In this document: piece after piece, positions 46,658 through 59,041 of the stretch
Layout: each line of letters opens with the position of its first letter
Numbering within the stretch: the stretch's first letter is position 1
NCBI GenBank assembly: GCA_963682025.1
Contig: OY821520.1
Span: 4,843,613 to 4,907,612 of the forward strand
Direction: 5' to 3'
DNA length: 64,000 nucleotides
Source of the DNA: Cordilura impudica
Lineage: Eukaryota; Arthropoda; Insecta; Diptera; Scathophagidae
Made by a program: the position numbers and the translations under genes
The notes under the pieces: model-generated
The model's database searches: none
The model's input: the letters and a program-made list of their open reading frames with translations, nothing else
What the model was told of the DNA's origin: nothing

Positions 46658-49600
46658 ATGATAATTTTTTTTTTTTTTGTAATTCATCTTTATTTATTGA
46701 ATCTTCACATTGGTTTGTGAACTAACAATAAGTTATTCAAATCTTAAAACTAAAACTTAAATATTAAATCCAGCCAGTGCCACAGAAAATTTCATTTATT
46801 CTATGTACATTAGGGTGGCCCTTCGTTATATGGAGGGAAAAAAAGTGTTCAAACTGTCGGTCTCACCTCCTAGAAATATGCGAATAGCAAAAAAACTGAG
46901 AAATACAAAGTTTTGGGCCAATCAAAAAACGTTTAGTCGTGGCGCAAAGCGATTGAAAATTTCAAGTGTGTTTATATGGGGAAAATATGACTTTTTTTCA
47001 GATTTTACGAAAATTTCGATCTACAATTTAATTTTTCCGACAAACTGTTATATAATTCAGGATCAGTATTAAATTATTCCTTCAAAAGGCTATAAAACTT
47101 CGAAATCGAATAAAACCTCGCCAGGAAATAGCAGACCACTTTTGTGCCAAAAAAAACTAGGTCAGGAAATTTGATGGCATTTTCTTCAACTTTGAGAAAT
47201 TGATTAAAGCCATCATTCCTTTTGGTTTCTATACTTATAAGTACTCAGATATGAAGTATTGTTTTATTACCACGTTGTTAACCTATTGCGCATTGAGACC
47301 GAAAATTGGAAATTTTGAAAAAATTTTCTTAAACAAAATTTAAAAAAATTAATCTATCACTTAAAGGCTTTACGAAATACATGTTGCAGATTAATTGTGT
47401 GAATTTTTAAGTAAATCCCTCTGCCAGAATTTTTATGACAAGGATTTTATTTTTGGGGATTTCGAGAAAAATTGGATTTTTGTGAAATATTCTGTAAATG
47501 TACTCTTTCTAAATACATTGTATCAAAAATTCATCATTTTTCTACTTTTAAATGTTATATTTTATCTTAATAGCATAGCGTTTCGGAAAAAAATAATGTG
47601 ACTCCATTAACCATTTTGGAATTGGGGTCACATATGACCCAAAACTAATAAAAGACAATTTATGCAAAAAATTAAAATATTTTGTAAGTGCTGTCCAATT
47701 TTTAGATGCGATGCTTAAAATATAATAACCAAATGTGTAGAAGTTTCGTTCAAAAAATTTGAGATAAATCCGAGAACGTTAACCCAATATTTGCCAAGGC
47801 CAGCTTTGGATTTTAAGATATTTTAAAATAAAAATGACCTAAATCGAGTTTTTCTATTAATCTCGTTGATACCACTATTTAGAATTTAAGAACAATAAAT
47901 CGGTTAATTTTTATTTATTTAACCATTCAGTGCTCCTGGGATCAAAATAATCCATTGTGATATATCTTTGTTGCAATTATCTGCTTATTGCTCGCGAATA
48001 TAAATTAAAACAACTTTTAACCAATTTTGTTATAAAATTACTTTATGTAATTAAGTAATAGCTGAATTTCTTGCTGTCTCACCCACCAATTTGGTGGATA
48101 TTGATAAAAAACGTAAAAAAAAAAAAAATTTCAGGTCAATCGGTGAAGATGCGATTACTTATAATGGTTGACATTTTTTGATTTTTTATAATCGGTCGCT
48201 TTATATTATCTTCAATGTCACCTGCATGTTTTGAAACTTCTACCATTTTATTTCCCAGTTTTCAATAGTTTATTAAATAAAAGTAAATTTCAAATATAAT
48301 AATATATATAAAAGGTAATATTAAACTAATACTACTATTAATGGAATCAATTACAAAATTAAATCAAAGTGAAAAACGTCCTATTCTTTATACATATGAC
48401 CTAAGTTGTTTTAATTTATATTCGCGAGCAATAAGCAGACAATTGCACCAGAGATATATCACAATGGATTATTTTGATCCCAGGAGCACTGAATGGTTAA
48501 ATAAATAAAAATTAACCGAATTACTGTTCTTAAATTCTAAATAGTGGAATCAACGAGATTAATAGAAAAACTCGATTTAGGTCATTTTTATTTTAAAATA
48601 TCTTAAAATCCAAAGCTGGCCTTGGCAAATAATGGGTTAACGTTCTCGGATTTATCCCAAATTTTTGGAACGAAACTTCTACACATTTGGTTATTATATT
48701 TTAAGCATCGCATCTAAAAATTGGACAGCACTTACAAAATATTTTAATTTTTTGCATAAATTGTCTTTTATTAGTTTGGGGTCATATGTGACCCCAATTC
48801 CAAAAGGGTTAATGGAGTTATATTGTTTTTTTCCGAAACGCTATGCTATTAAAATAAACTATAACATTTAAAAGTAGAAAAATGAAGAATTTTTGATACA
48901 AAGTATTTAGAAAGAGTACATTTACAGAATATTTCACAAAAATCCAATTTTTCTCGAAATCCGCAAAAATAAAATCCTTGTCAAAAAAATTCTGGCAGAA
49001 GGATTTACTTAAAAATTCACACAGTTAATCTACAACATATATTCCATAAAACCTTTAAGTGATAGATTAATTTTTTTAAATTTTCTTTAAGAAAATTTTT
49101 TCAAAATAGAAAAAGGAGTTTTAAAAATTTTATCAAAAAAATTTCCAATTTTCCGTCTCAATGCGCAATAGGTTAAGAACGTGGTAATAAAACAATACTT
49201 CATATCGGAGTACTTATGAGTATAGAGACCAAAAAGAATGATGGCTTTAATCAATTTCTCAAAGTTGAAGAAAATGTCATCAAATTTCATGACCTAGTTT
49301 TTTTTGGCACAAAGGTGGTCTGGGGCATTTGCTATTTCCTGGCGAGGTTTTATTCGATTTTAAAGTTTTATAGCCTTTTGAAGGAATAATTTAATACTGA
49401 TCCTGAATTATATAACAGTTTGTCGGAAAAATTAAACTGTAGATCGAAATTTTCGTAAAATCTGAAAAAAAGTCATATTTTCCCCATATAAACACACTTG
49501 AAATTTTCAATCGCTTTGCGCCACGACTAAACGTTTTTTGACTGGCCCAAAACTTTGTATTTTTTGCTATTCGCATATTTCTAGGTGGTGAGACCGACAG

Positions 49601-51055
49601 TTTGAACACTTTTTTTTATTAAGGGCCACCCTAATGTACATATGTTATCCTATGATAAAAAAAAAATTGTATCAATCCATTTTTCATCCAATGAGATCAG
49701 CAGTCGCCCTTCTTCTTAAGCGTTGGTGGATACGATTGTTGATTAAGTTACGTGCTAGAGCATTTGGGTGAGACTCTAGTTTTTCCAAATAGTTTGCACT
49801 ATATCTAGTGATTTCGTATTTAACTAGAGAAACATTTAAGTCTCTGTGCAAATGTGAGTTTCTTACGTACCATGGTGCGACTGTAATCATTCTCAAAATC
49901 TTGTTTTGGCATCTTTGTATTCTTCCTGTGTTTGAAGCTGAGGCTGTTCCCCATAATTTAATACCATAACACCAAATGGGTTTGAAAATCGAGTTATAAA
50001 TCAAGAGCTTACAATCGAGACTTAACTTTGAGTTCCTGCCTATTAGCCATGTGAATTGGACTAATTTCAATTTTATTTGTATCAATTTAGCGTCTATATG
50101 GTTTTTCCAGGTAAGTTGACGATCAAGATGTAGTTCGAGATATTTAACAGAGGAATGTTGAGGTATAGGCTGGTTCCTAATTCAAATTTGAGGGCAAGTC
50201 TCCCTTCTTAGGGTAAAAGTTACGTTGATACTCTTTTGTTCATTTACTTTAATCTTCCAGCTGTTCAATATGGCTCTGTAAAAGAAGAGATGCTGTTGAG
50301 TGGTTTTCGTGTACGCTTAAAATATTAGTATCATCCGCAAAAGTCGACGTAAGTGTGTTTTCATTTGTTGGCATGTCTGATATGTAAAGGATGTACAAAA
50401 GCGGGCCCAAGATACTACCTTGTGGTACACTAGCATAAATTGTCTGTGGAGGGCTCACAAAGCTTTTCTATCTTATAGAGAATTTTCTATTAATTATATA
50501 GCTCTCCATTAGCTTATGTGTGTCCGGGGGTAACAACTATTTAACTTCGTGCCAAACTCGGTCGAAGGCTTGCGAGACGTCTATAAAAAATGAAGAGCAG
50601 TACTTTTTCTCTTCGAAAGCTCTTCTTATGGCACTTACAATTCTGTGAACTTGCTCAGTTCTGCTGTGTTTTTATCTGAAACCAAATTGATGCGCTGGAA
50701 TGACATTATTTTGATCTACGGATATTGTAAGTTTGTTTACCAAAATTCTCTGGAATAATTTTGACAATTTGGACAATTTGTGTGATCTTTACCTGGTTGA
50801 GGTATCATTGTAACGAGTGAAAGTTTCCATTCTGGGGGAAAATATTCAAGGCGTATTATAGCATTAAAAATAATTCTGTTTATTTTTAATGCTATTCGGG
50901 GTAACTCCAAAAGCATTTTATTACTGATCTCATCGATTCCCGATGCTTTTTTGGGGGTTTAAATCAACAATAGACTTTTCCACCTCTCGCATCTCAAAAC
51001 GAAAGGACACTGCTTTATGCTGTGAACTAACAGGTGCCAACTCATCATTAGACAA
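46658..51055 (-). pseudogene. Jockey-type LINE inserted in copy B, split by a fold-back element
   Basis: Minus-strand blocks: FRFEMREVEKSIVDLNPQKS (50,990), YFPPEWKLSLVTMIPQPGKD-like sequence (50,820), SVPQGSILGPLLYILYISDM (50,420), TSTFADDTNILSV (50,350; FADD active site) and TWLIGRNSKLSLDCKLLIYN (50,050) with ALARNLINNRIHQRL. The poly(A) tail is the T-run at 46,664-46,678, and the 3' untranslated part is cut by the element at 46,811-49,633. Comparison with copy A shows that it separates 46,657 from 51,057. It is 5'-truncated, with stops and frameshifts. Confidence 0.75.
46811..49633. mobile_element. Fold-back element with 1.2-kb arms (F1)
   Basis: It begins TAGGGTGGCCCTTCG and ends with the complement (AAGGGCCACCCTA). 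Arms of about 1.2 kb (46,811-48,017 and 48,407-49,633) are inverted copies with scattered differences and enclose about 390 bp. The 8-bp sequence ATGTACAT flanks both sides (46,803-46,810 and 49,634-49,641). The 8-bp duplication and TAGGG start fit the hAT superfamily; P elements also make 8-bp duplications. It has no coding region of its own. It could form a very long hairpin. Confidence 0.85.
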
Positions 51056-51056
51056 A

Positions 51057-52010
51057 ACTGAATGGAGATTATTTATTGATGGCTCTAAGTACAGCTTAAA
51101 GGCTCTTCTTTTGCACAATCGGAATGAAAAACCATCCATACCAATTGCTCATGCCATTAGTACAAAGGAATATTACTAATCAATGACTGAAATTTTGACA
51201 TTACTCAAATACAAAGTTCATAAATGGAAGATCTGTGGTGACCTTAAGGTGTGTGATTTAAATTTCTTTGTATATATATACATATATATAGACCATCGAA
51301 AATAACTGTAAATTAATCTGTTACAGGCCATTGGTTTGCTGACTGGTATGCAATGCTGTTTCACACAATATTGTTGTTTCCTTTGTCTATGCGATAGTCG
51401 CGCCACATGTCATCATTACGTCAGAACAGAGTGGCCAAAAAGAATTGAGTATTCACCAGGAAAACAAAACATTTAAAATAAACCATTAATTGATCCCAAT
51501 GACGGTCTTCTTCTACCGCTGCACATAACATTGGGCGTTTTTAAGAACTTTGTCAGGACTCTGAACATAGATAGTGCAGCATTTGAATATTTTTTAGTGG
51601 TTTTTCCTAAAATTTCAAAAATCAAAGAAGACATATTAGTTGGCCCTCAGATCAGGAAGCTATTCAATGATGACAATTTTTCACAATGTTTATTGTTTAT
51701 CGTGGACAAAATTTTTTGAAACAATAAGAGTGAAAGCTCCAGACAAATTGGTGCTGAATTATTGAAAAATTATCACGAATTAGTTGCACGAATGTCACTC
51801 AAAATGCATTTTCTTCATTCGCATTTAGATTTTTTTTCCACAAAACCTAGATACGATGAGCGACGAACAAGGGAGCGTGCTCACCAAGATTAAATGAAAA
51901 TTTAAAGAAATTATCAAGGATTTTGGGACAAAAGCATGCTGGGAGACTATTGCTGGATTCTAATACGTGAAACCGAACCAACAAAATACAAACGGCGTTT
52001 AAATTACGTC
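51057..52010 (+). pseudogene. C-terminal half of the copy B transposon protein
   Basis: EWRLFIDGSKYSLKALLLHN (51,065), HKWKICGDLK up to the donor at 51,248, intron 51,249-51,326 (GT...TTACAG), IGLLTGMQCCFTQYCCFLCL (51,330), then LGVFKNFVRTLNIDSAAFEY (51,531), VGPQIRKLFNDDNF (51,640), HFLHSHLDFF (51,810), GER.HQD-like RERAHQD (51,870) and KSMLGDYCW (51,930). The Cys-rich CCFLCL after the intron is typical of this protein. Frame changes near 51,690 and 51,840 and a stop near 51,893 make it dead. Confidence 0.7.
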
Positions 52011-52084
52011 ATTCACTTTTGTAAATTCATTGATTTTTTAAATAAATTAATGATTTTTTATGTAAAAAACGAATAAATAAAAAT

Positions 52085-52456
52085 CATGTGAGTCCGATCA
52101 CAGGGAAGATGTGTAAACATCTAGTAATTAAAGATTTTTTTATGTCATTTTTTAAAATCAAACTGAAAGCGTCATCTATGTATCACTTATAGCAAAAACT
52201 GTTTCAGCTAATTCAACAACCGTTTGCTATAAAACGTTAAAAATATCCTAATATAAACATATTTAAGTGATACATAGATGACGCTTTTAAAAAGTGGCAT
52301 AAAAAAACAATTTTATATCATAATTTTTTCACCAATACAATCATAAGTCACACAGCGTTATCTGCTTCAGCTCACACCGCTATGAGTTACGCTGTTTTTG
52401 TGATTGTATTGTGAAATAGAAATTTACCCCCCTGCGCGTATAGATGTTTACACATC
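52085..52456 (+). mobile_element. H element without heptamer array (H6), 372 bp
   Basis: Head TCATGTGAGTCCGATCACAG at 52,085 and tail GATGTTTACACATC ending at 52,456. It is nearly identical in structure to H4. Copy A lacks it at the equivalent place (about 14,352-14,370, a run of A then T in the opposite sense), so the insertion limits are directly visible. The target is A/T-rich. Confidence 0.9.
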
Positions 52457-52590
52457 AAAAAATTTTTTTTGTATCTCGAAAACCTGACGTGATAGAGAAA
52501 AACCAATTACAGATTCGAATTCAGCCCACCAAATTACCCTAGTACAGATATTTGGTTGTTCCAGTCCAAAACCTTGTTGGCTAGTGTAAT

Positions 52591-53508
52591 TAGCGCTTTT
52601 ACTCTTGTTCTAATGGAATGCATTTAACAGCTTTTTGGGGTAAAGTTTTGTACTTTAGGGGAGCACGCGGTTTACAAAGCCTGATTTTTTAAGTTACTTT
52701 AATATCTTCAGAAATTTTGTTCTGAAAATTTGGCATATTGTTTTTGCTGAAAAACAAATTCACATCATTTGAAGTTATCTGCTTTTTCAAATTAACAACA
52801 GTGCAATAAACGAAAAACAAAACAACCAAACAAATTCACAATAACCGTTCGTAGAAGGATGTCGGTTTTTTTTGCTTAAATCCATTTTATTTTATTCATT
52901 TACATTTATAATGATTTACTTGTTGCTTCTCATTCTCATTTTTGTTGGTGTATTTTTATATTATCATAGTAAAAGGAAATTTGTTTTTAAATATTTTTTG
53001 GCAGACAAAGTTATTTGTGTTATTGTGATTTTGATTACATTTTTTTGCGTTAAGTTAAAATATTGATTTTACTGTATATTTTTGTAACTGTTTCAGTTTT
53101 GGAATTTAATCCCATAACTACGTTTGTGGTGAATGAAGTTAAGTTAATTAAGGCTAGTTTATAAGATAAAGATGTGAATAGTGGGTTTTAGATTATGAAT
53201 AAAGTTCAGTTTATTTTTTATGAAAGGGAGAAACTTGAAACGTTTTTGTTCAAGTTAAAAAAAAAAATTTTATTATTTTAAATAAAGCAATTTGGTGAAA
53301 TCGACCTAATTGAAGTCATAATATGTGAGGCATTGCTCCATGTCAAAAAAATCCCTTGTTGAAATCTTTCAAAATTTATTTTACCTTTTTAGTAGTCAGC
53401 TAAAAATCTCAAAATGCTTAACAAGAACTTATTTTATTTATTTTATGGACCTTGTAATATGTATTGTTGATCTTTAATGTTGTTCAAATAATTAGTTTTT
53501 TTTTAACC
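52591..53508. other. No gene recognised
   Basis: A/T-rich. One frame (52,872-53,066, 64 codons, MLKSILFYSFTFIMIYLLLL start) is strongly hydrophobic, but this is expected of T-rich DNA and it shows no other support. Confidence 0.4.
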
Positions 53509-53602
53509 TTCATACCTCTTTGCAGAGGGTATATATCAGTTTGTCATTACGTTTGTGACGCATCGAAAAAATTATTTACGACCCCAGTAAGTCTATACAG
53601 TG
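53509..53602 (+). mobile_element. Fragment of a second mini-me / DINE-type family
   Basis: CTTTGCAGAGGGTATATATC followed by gtttgtcattacgtttgtg matches the head at 56,985 (TGTGCAGAGGGTATATATAA, gtttgtcattccatttgt). It is cut off at about 53,602, just before the Tc1-like repeat. Confidence 0.6.
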
Positions 53603-53820
53603 ATTGACAATATAATGGAAACTTTTAACAAAATAAGTTTTTGACGATTTGAACGGTCAATACAAAAAAATTGGATCATAAAATTAAAAACTCTTTTATT
53701 AACTTTTATATTTGTATCTTTTGTTTTTTTTTTAAAAAAGATAAAAGTAATTTTCCGAAAAATGAGTTTCCATTTTTATGCTGCTGACAAAACAATGGAA
53801 ACGTTTACTGTGCAATAATT
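53598..53820. mobile_element. Tc1-like terminal repeat fragment
   Basis: CAGTGATTGACAATATAATG preceded by TATA, with the repeated motif AATGGAAAC at 53,615 and 53,798, resembles a Tc1-type inverted terminal repeat with internal direct repeats. No transposase or second end is seen, so this is tentative. Confidence 0.35.
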
Positions 53821-53854
53821 GAAAACTTTCTCTCTATTTTTGAGCTTTAAATTT

Positions 53855-54610
53855 AATATAATTTATTTATTTAATTACATTATTAGAACAATAAGAATAT
53901 AATTCTTTTATAGTTCAAAAGTTATTACATTTTAAAAAGATATATAAAAAAAATGGAAACATTAAGAAAAAATTAATATAAATTTAATAATACAAATTTC
54001 ACAATGCAAATGGTGAGTTGATTATCTAAGTTAAGGACTAAAATTAAATACAAGTAGATAAGACAGCAATTTAGAAAGTTAATGTTAAAGAAATAAGTAG
54101 TGAAAAAAGGGGAATATTTAATTGTTTCTAGTAATGTGTTCGAAAAGTGATTGCTTAAAGCAATTTTTCCTGGCAATACGATTAAAATTTATAGGTATAG
54201 TGGTCCACACTTTAATAGCGTTAACGAAACAGAATCTGCTGGTGTTCACGTGGCTGTGTCGTGAAAAAATCAATGTCAAACATCTTGTAGACCTACCGAA
54301 ATCAATTTTCTCATACAGATACGCAGGTATTTTCTGGTGAAGCAATTTATATGGGAATAATAAGTTACTTAATCGAATAAAGTCCACTAAGTCACAACCA
54401 AGTATCATTTTCCTCCACCCTGATATGCTCCGCCGCAGATCATGGACAAAGCATGTAGCATTATTTAAAGAGACCTGCACTGCAGCGTTTGTAAGGAGTG
54501 GGAGTCAAGTTTGCTATAAACTTCAGCGGAGCATGAAATTAGTGGGGCTATCAATTGGGTTATGAGTTTTTGCTTAATTTCAATCGGTGTAAAGTTGAAG
54601 GACAATCTAA
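53855..54610 (-). pseudogene. LINE C-terminal relic
   Basis: Minus-strand blocks: NIRLSFNFTPIEIKQKLITQ (54,595), LIAPLISCSAEVYSKLDSHS (54,530), ATCFVHDLRR (54,455), GWRKMILGCDLVDFIRLSNL (54,410) and KLLHQKIPAYLYEKIDFGRS (54,340), ending VNAIKVWTTIPINFNRIARK (54,200). This is the region after the reverse-transcriptase domain of Jockey or CR1-group LINEs. A short TTTA run (53,858-53,872) may be its tail. The catalytic part is missing, and a frame change lies near 54,470. Confidence 0.65.
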
Positions 54611-56972
54611 TGTTACGAAGGGTAAGATACGCTGAAATAATACACATAGCACTCCCTACAAAGCTATGCGAAATACACAAACAAAATTTAATCTTTCTCA
54701 TTTTATACAAACCCACACACAATTTTCTCTCTTCTATGTTACCGACCAGTGCTGCTAATAAAATCTTCTGAAAATCGACAATTTTGGAAACTAAATCGCC
54801 AAAATCGTCATTGTTAAAATAAGAAATTGTCAAGAAAATAAAAATAAAACTCGACAAAATATTACAAAAGAAAACAATAAAATTTATTTAAATCATTCAT
54901 AATACGAATATTATTACAGCATTGGTTATTTCTATATATAAAAATGTATTAGTGGTGAAATTTCAATGAAAAAAATTTAACACAGCAATCAACTAAATAA
55001 TTTTATTGACATGTATCTATAGCTGAAACATATAATATAGGTTTAAAGTATCGCCGTAATTAAAACTTAAATCTTAAATAGAGATGCTACTCAAGGTATT
55101 TCCGTTTTGAAACGACTTGACCCAGAATTAAATCTATACATATTTTGTAATTTCCATTTACACTAAACAAAAACTATCAATTTTCGATAATTGTTAACCC
55201 TTGAAATCGTAATTTTTATACTACTGAAAATTTTAAATCTTCAATCATCATTTTAATAAATTGAAAAATCGTCGAAATTACAATAAGTTGTCAAAATTGG
55301 CAACACTGCTAACGACAATATGCAGATTTCGTGTTACATATGGAATAAGTTGAGCGCAAAAATTCATAAAAAAAAACTAATATCTATTCAAATTCTTCTT
55401 TAAATTCCCATTGTTCGTCAATGAAAAAATTCTGCAAAAAAGTAATGAATGAAATTTTAAACATTTTTATTTTTCTCATTTAACGTCGTCCGATATGCAT
55501 ACATACTTCTTTTATCAAACTAAACTTATCCGTTTGTCTGTTTTGTTTTTCATCTCAAAATTGTTTTGTATTGTTAAGAGTACTTTCGCTCAGGTTCTCT
55601 GATGGCCAGCAATTACCAAAGAGTATGCTTTTTTGATAAATATTTGAGGAAAAAGAGATCTTCAATGTGGATTTTGTTGTTGTCCAACGTATGATTTCGT
55701 TTATAGCTCTGTATTGAAAAGCCATTGAAAAACTAGTGCAATATTAAGTTTATTAGTGAAAATTTGTTAGTATGTGTGACGCCGACGATGCTGGATGGAA
55801 AATCAAAAATTTTAGATTTTTGGCATGCTGGATGAGAGATTTTGATGAATGTATCGTATTTTCTCATGCTGTACAGGTCGTACAGCAAATTTATATGTTA
55901 ACGTCAAGCACGCGTACACGATGCTTGATATCAAGCTGTTGACAAGTATGTAGTAGCCTTAAAATTTAAATTATTGTAACTTTGCATAATTAAATTACAT
56001 TGTAATTTTAGAAGGTGGAAAAAAATTTTTTTTTTAACTCATTATATTAATTTTTGCAGAATTTGCTTTTAAAAAAATTTAGACAAACATAAATTACGTA
56101 AACAGGTCTATTTAAGATTTTAATTTGAATAATTTATTGATATTACCATGGAAGAATTAAAGGCGATTTGGAATAATATGTTTTTTTTTTTTGAAGTTAA
56201 ACTAATACGCGCTTATTTTTTATTTTTGCTTTTTTGGATTTATAGATAACTTTGCAAAAAATGTAGTTCTCTTTTTTCAGTTTAGATGCATGATGAAATA
56301 TGAAAGATTTTTTTCTTTTTTGTGTAGTTTTATTGGTGTTTGCATTTCCTTAAGGGGTGGTAGGTTTTAAAACCTTTTTTTTGCACTCTCGAGAGTGTTG
56401 TGTCAAAATTTTAAGTAAATCAGAGCAAAACTTAAGAAGATACAGCGTTTCCAGCAACCGGCTTCATACGGTATATAGTGTATTAGTCAGTTTTTAAAAA
56501 ACTTTAAACCGATTTTCTCGCAAATAAATGTTCGAAGTCCGTGAACATCATAACTCAAAATCTTCTTGACCAATTATTTTGAAATTTTAGACACTATATC
56601 TACACATAAATCATCAGATAACCACGAAGGTTTTTTTTAATTCCATTTTCTTCCCCATTGTTGTTTTTGTTTTCTTTTCTACATGGGAACGAATGTTTAT
56701 CGATGAGAGTAAGAGAAAACTTTTGCTCTTTATAAGCAAATAAATGAGCAACTGTGTGTATTTACATATATTTGTGCTACTGCAATTAATAATTGCCTTC
56801 AAAAAAGTGCGAAAATAGTTAAAATTTTTCTTAGCTATCTTACTAGTTTTAAAAATAATTGTAGAAAATCCAACCATTATTATGTGATATTTAGCTTTTA
56901 TTGTCTCTTAGTGTGGACAATCTTGGTTACAATATTATGTTTAGAATACGGGTGGAGGGTCCCACATATTTG
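54611..56972. other. No gene established; one small frame of note
   Basis: A/T-rich. A 57-codon frame at 55,771-55,944 (plus) begins MCDADDAGWKIKNF and ends at TGA, followed by a GTATGT donor-like site. It has no family match that I recognise. Confidence 0.4.
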
Positions 56973-57140
56973 TTATACCCAGTGTGCAGAGGGTATATAT
57001 AAGTTTGTCATTCCATTTGTAATAATTAGAAACAAAATTTTGGACACCATAAAATATATATACATATTTGTGATCCTTATAACAACTGGAGTTTATATAG
57101 CGATGTCCGTCTGTCCGTCTGTCCGTCTGTCGAAATCACG
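56973..57140 (+). mobile_element. Mini-me / DINE-type fragment, second family
   Basis: TTATACCCAGTGTGCAGAGG head hairpin, then a GTCCGTCTGTCCGTCTGTCC run at 57,104-57,127. This TGCAGAGGGTATATA form is closer to the one known from Drosophila than the M family here. Its 3' end was not located. Confidence 0.7.
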
Positions 57141-57886
57141 ATGACGGCATCAATCGGGCAGCTAGGGTGCTTGTTGATATAAAAAATGATTCATTTACAT
57201 CCTGAAAAGTCTGCTGTTTAAAATCGTCCAAATCGCTCAATTAGGGCCCGAGATTTCAATGAAGAACTAAAAAAAGTCTTAAAGAAATATAATTGTCTAT
57301 GTTGTTCTTGTCACGATCACGACCTGAACAGTGCAGCTACAGTGATCATTTTTAGTGAGAATGATTCACCAAATTCATGGGAAGATTTCTTTTTCAAAAA
57401 TCATTAAAATCGGTGGAACAGGTCCAGGGAAATCTCTGAAAAATTAAAAAAAAAAAAATGAAAAATATGATGTTTCTATATTGTTCTTGTTCTTATTCTA
57501 AATGTTGTGTTGTTGTCATAGCTGGACTTGTTGTGCATTTTTTTTTATTAACTCTGGTAGAAAAATTCAAAAGTTTCCATTGTTTTGGCATAACTCTAAA
57601 AATTTCTTAGACCATTTCTGTTATTACCACGAGCCTGCCTGAGATCGAATGGCTCACGGGAAATTGGTTAAAATCGATCCAAAATTTTTTCGACAAGCAG
57701 ACACTACGAGTTAATATAAAGGGAGTAAAAATTCACCAACATCTAAAGTAAATAATGCTAAAATACCTAGTTGTTAACAAAAAAAAAAAAAAACAATGTA
57801 AATATAGCAAAAAAAAATTTTATGTATAAATTTATTTATAAATTTATATAAACATATTAAATAATACAAATAATATACATACATAA
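57141..57886. other. No gene recognised
   Basis: Probably the remaining body of the element at 56,973, but no terminus was found. Confidence 0.35.
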
Positions 57887-58857
57887 TAGGGTGGCCCTTC
57901 GTTATATGGGGCAAAAAAAAAGTGTTAAAAGTAAGGGTCTTACCCCCCAGAAATATGTGAATGGCCAAAAAACTGGCAAATACGAAGTTTTGGGCCAATC
58001 GAAAGATGTTTAGAGGTCGCTCAAAGCGATTGAAAATTGAAAATGTGTTTATATGGTGAAAAAATGAATTTTTTTTCAGTTTTTGGTAAATTTTATGAAT
58101 ATTAGAAACATTTTTGTTCTACATGAAAAATTATTCGATATAAAGAGACAATTATCTATTCAAAAAGGCATAAAAGTTTTAATTCGGTTTAGAACCAGCC
58201 CAGTAATAAATAATACCCCAGACCACTAAAGTGTAAATTATTACTTCCCCGAGAAATTCGAGGACACATCATAAATATTTTTTAAATTAATTACTACGAT
58301 ATAATTTTTTTACTTAAAACACCCAAGGTTATGAGATATGGAATAAGATTTTTTTATTAGATGTCGTAAACCTGTCCTAAGATGATGTCACATGTGAACA
58401 AAATTTTTGGGATGTTTTTGAAATCTCCAATTTCGAACTTCAAAAATTTTTCTTCAACAAAATCGAGAAAATTGGGGAAAAAAGTTCATAGAATTGTTAA
58501 ATATATCTTATGTTATTAAAATAAAAAAAAAATAAAAATATCCCCCGACACACTTGAGTATGGCAACCATTTGATTTTTTCGGATTTCGAAAAAACTGTG
58601 TTTTTTGGTAATAACACGGCTTAGTTGCTGTCATAAAATATTTAAAATTGAAAATTAGCTACTTCTGTAATGTTAGTTGTTTTGTTTTATCATCGTTACT
58701 CAAGGTTGCCAAAAAAAACTTTTTGGACATCATTAACCCATGCAGACCTGCGGCCCAAAATGACCCCAATTTTTTTTTTTTTAATTTACAAAAGAAGTAA
58801 GTTTTTTGCTTACTACTAATTAATTTTAGGAAATGCGATATGAAATATTATGAAATA

Positions 58858-58930
58858 TTATGTTTATTTATTTTACATATTTACATATTTACATATTTTA
58901 CATATTTTACATATTTACATATTTTATTTA
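58858..58930. repeat. Short (TTTACATA)-type tandem repeat
   Basis: About eight imperfect units of TTTACATA / TTTTACATA in the middle of F2. Confidence 0.8.
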
Positions 58931-59041
58931 TTTACAGAAGAGTGCATATGAATTATTTTTATAACAATTGTTTTTGTTAAAACAAATACTTTATTGTGAC
59001 TAGGGTGTTAAGAATATGAAATGTGAAATTTGTTCTCTTCA

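Larger units (their letters stand above)
45780..52590 (+). mobile_element. Transposon with an intron-bearing gene, copy B
   Basis: The same element as 14,230-18,860, in plus orientation: GAAACGAAGCATG at 45,790, N-terminal coding to 46,621, C-terminal coding 51,057-52,010, and the end near 52,590 (ttccagtccaaaacct). It is interrupted by a LINE (46,658-51,055) that holds a fold-back element (46,811-49,633). H6 (52,085-52,456) is inserted near its 3' end. Confidence 0.75.

Noticed and set aside
55771..55800. Actin pseudogene (MCDADDAG start resembles the actin N-terminus)
   Set aside because: Similarity stops after eight residues and no later actin motif follows in any frame.
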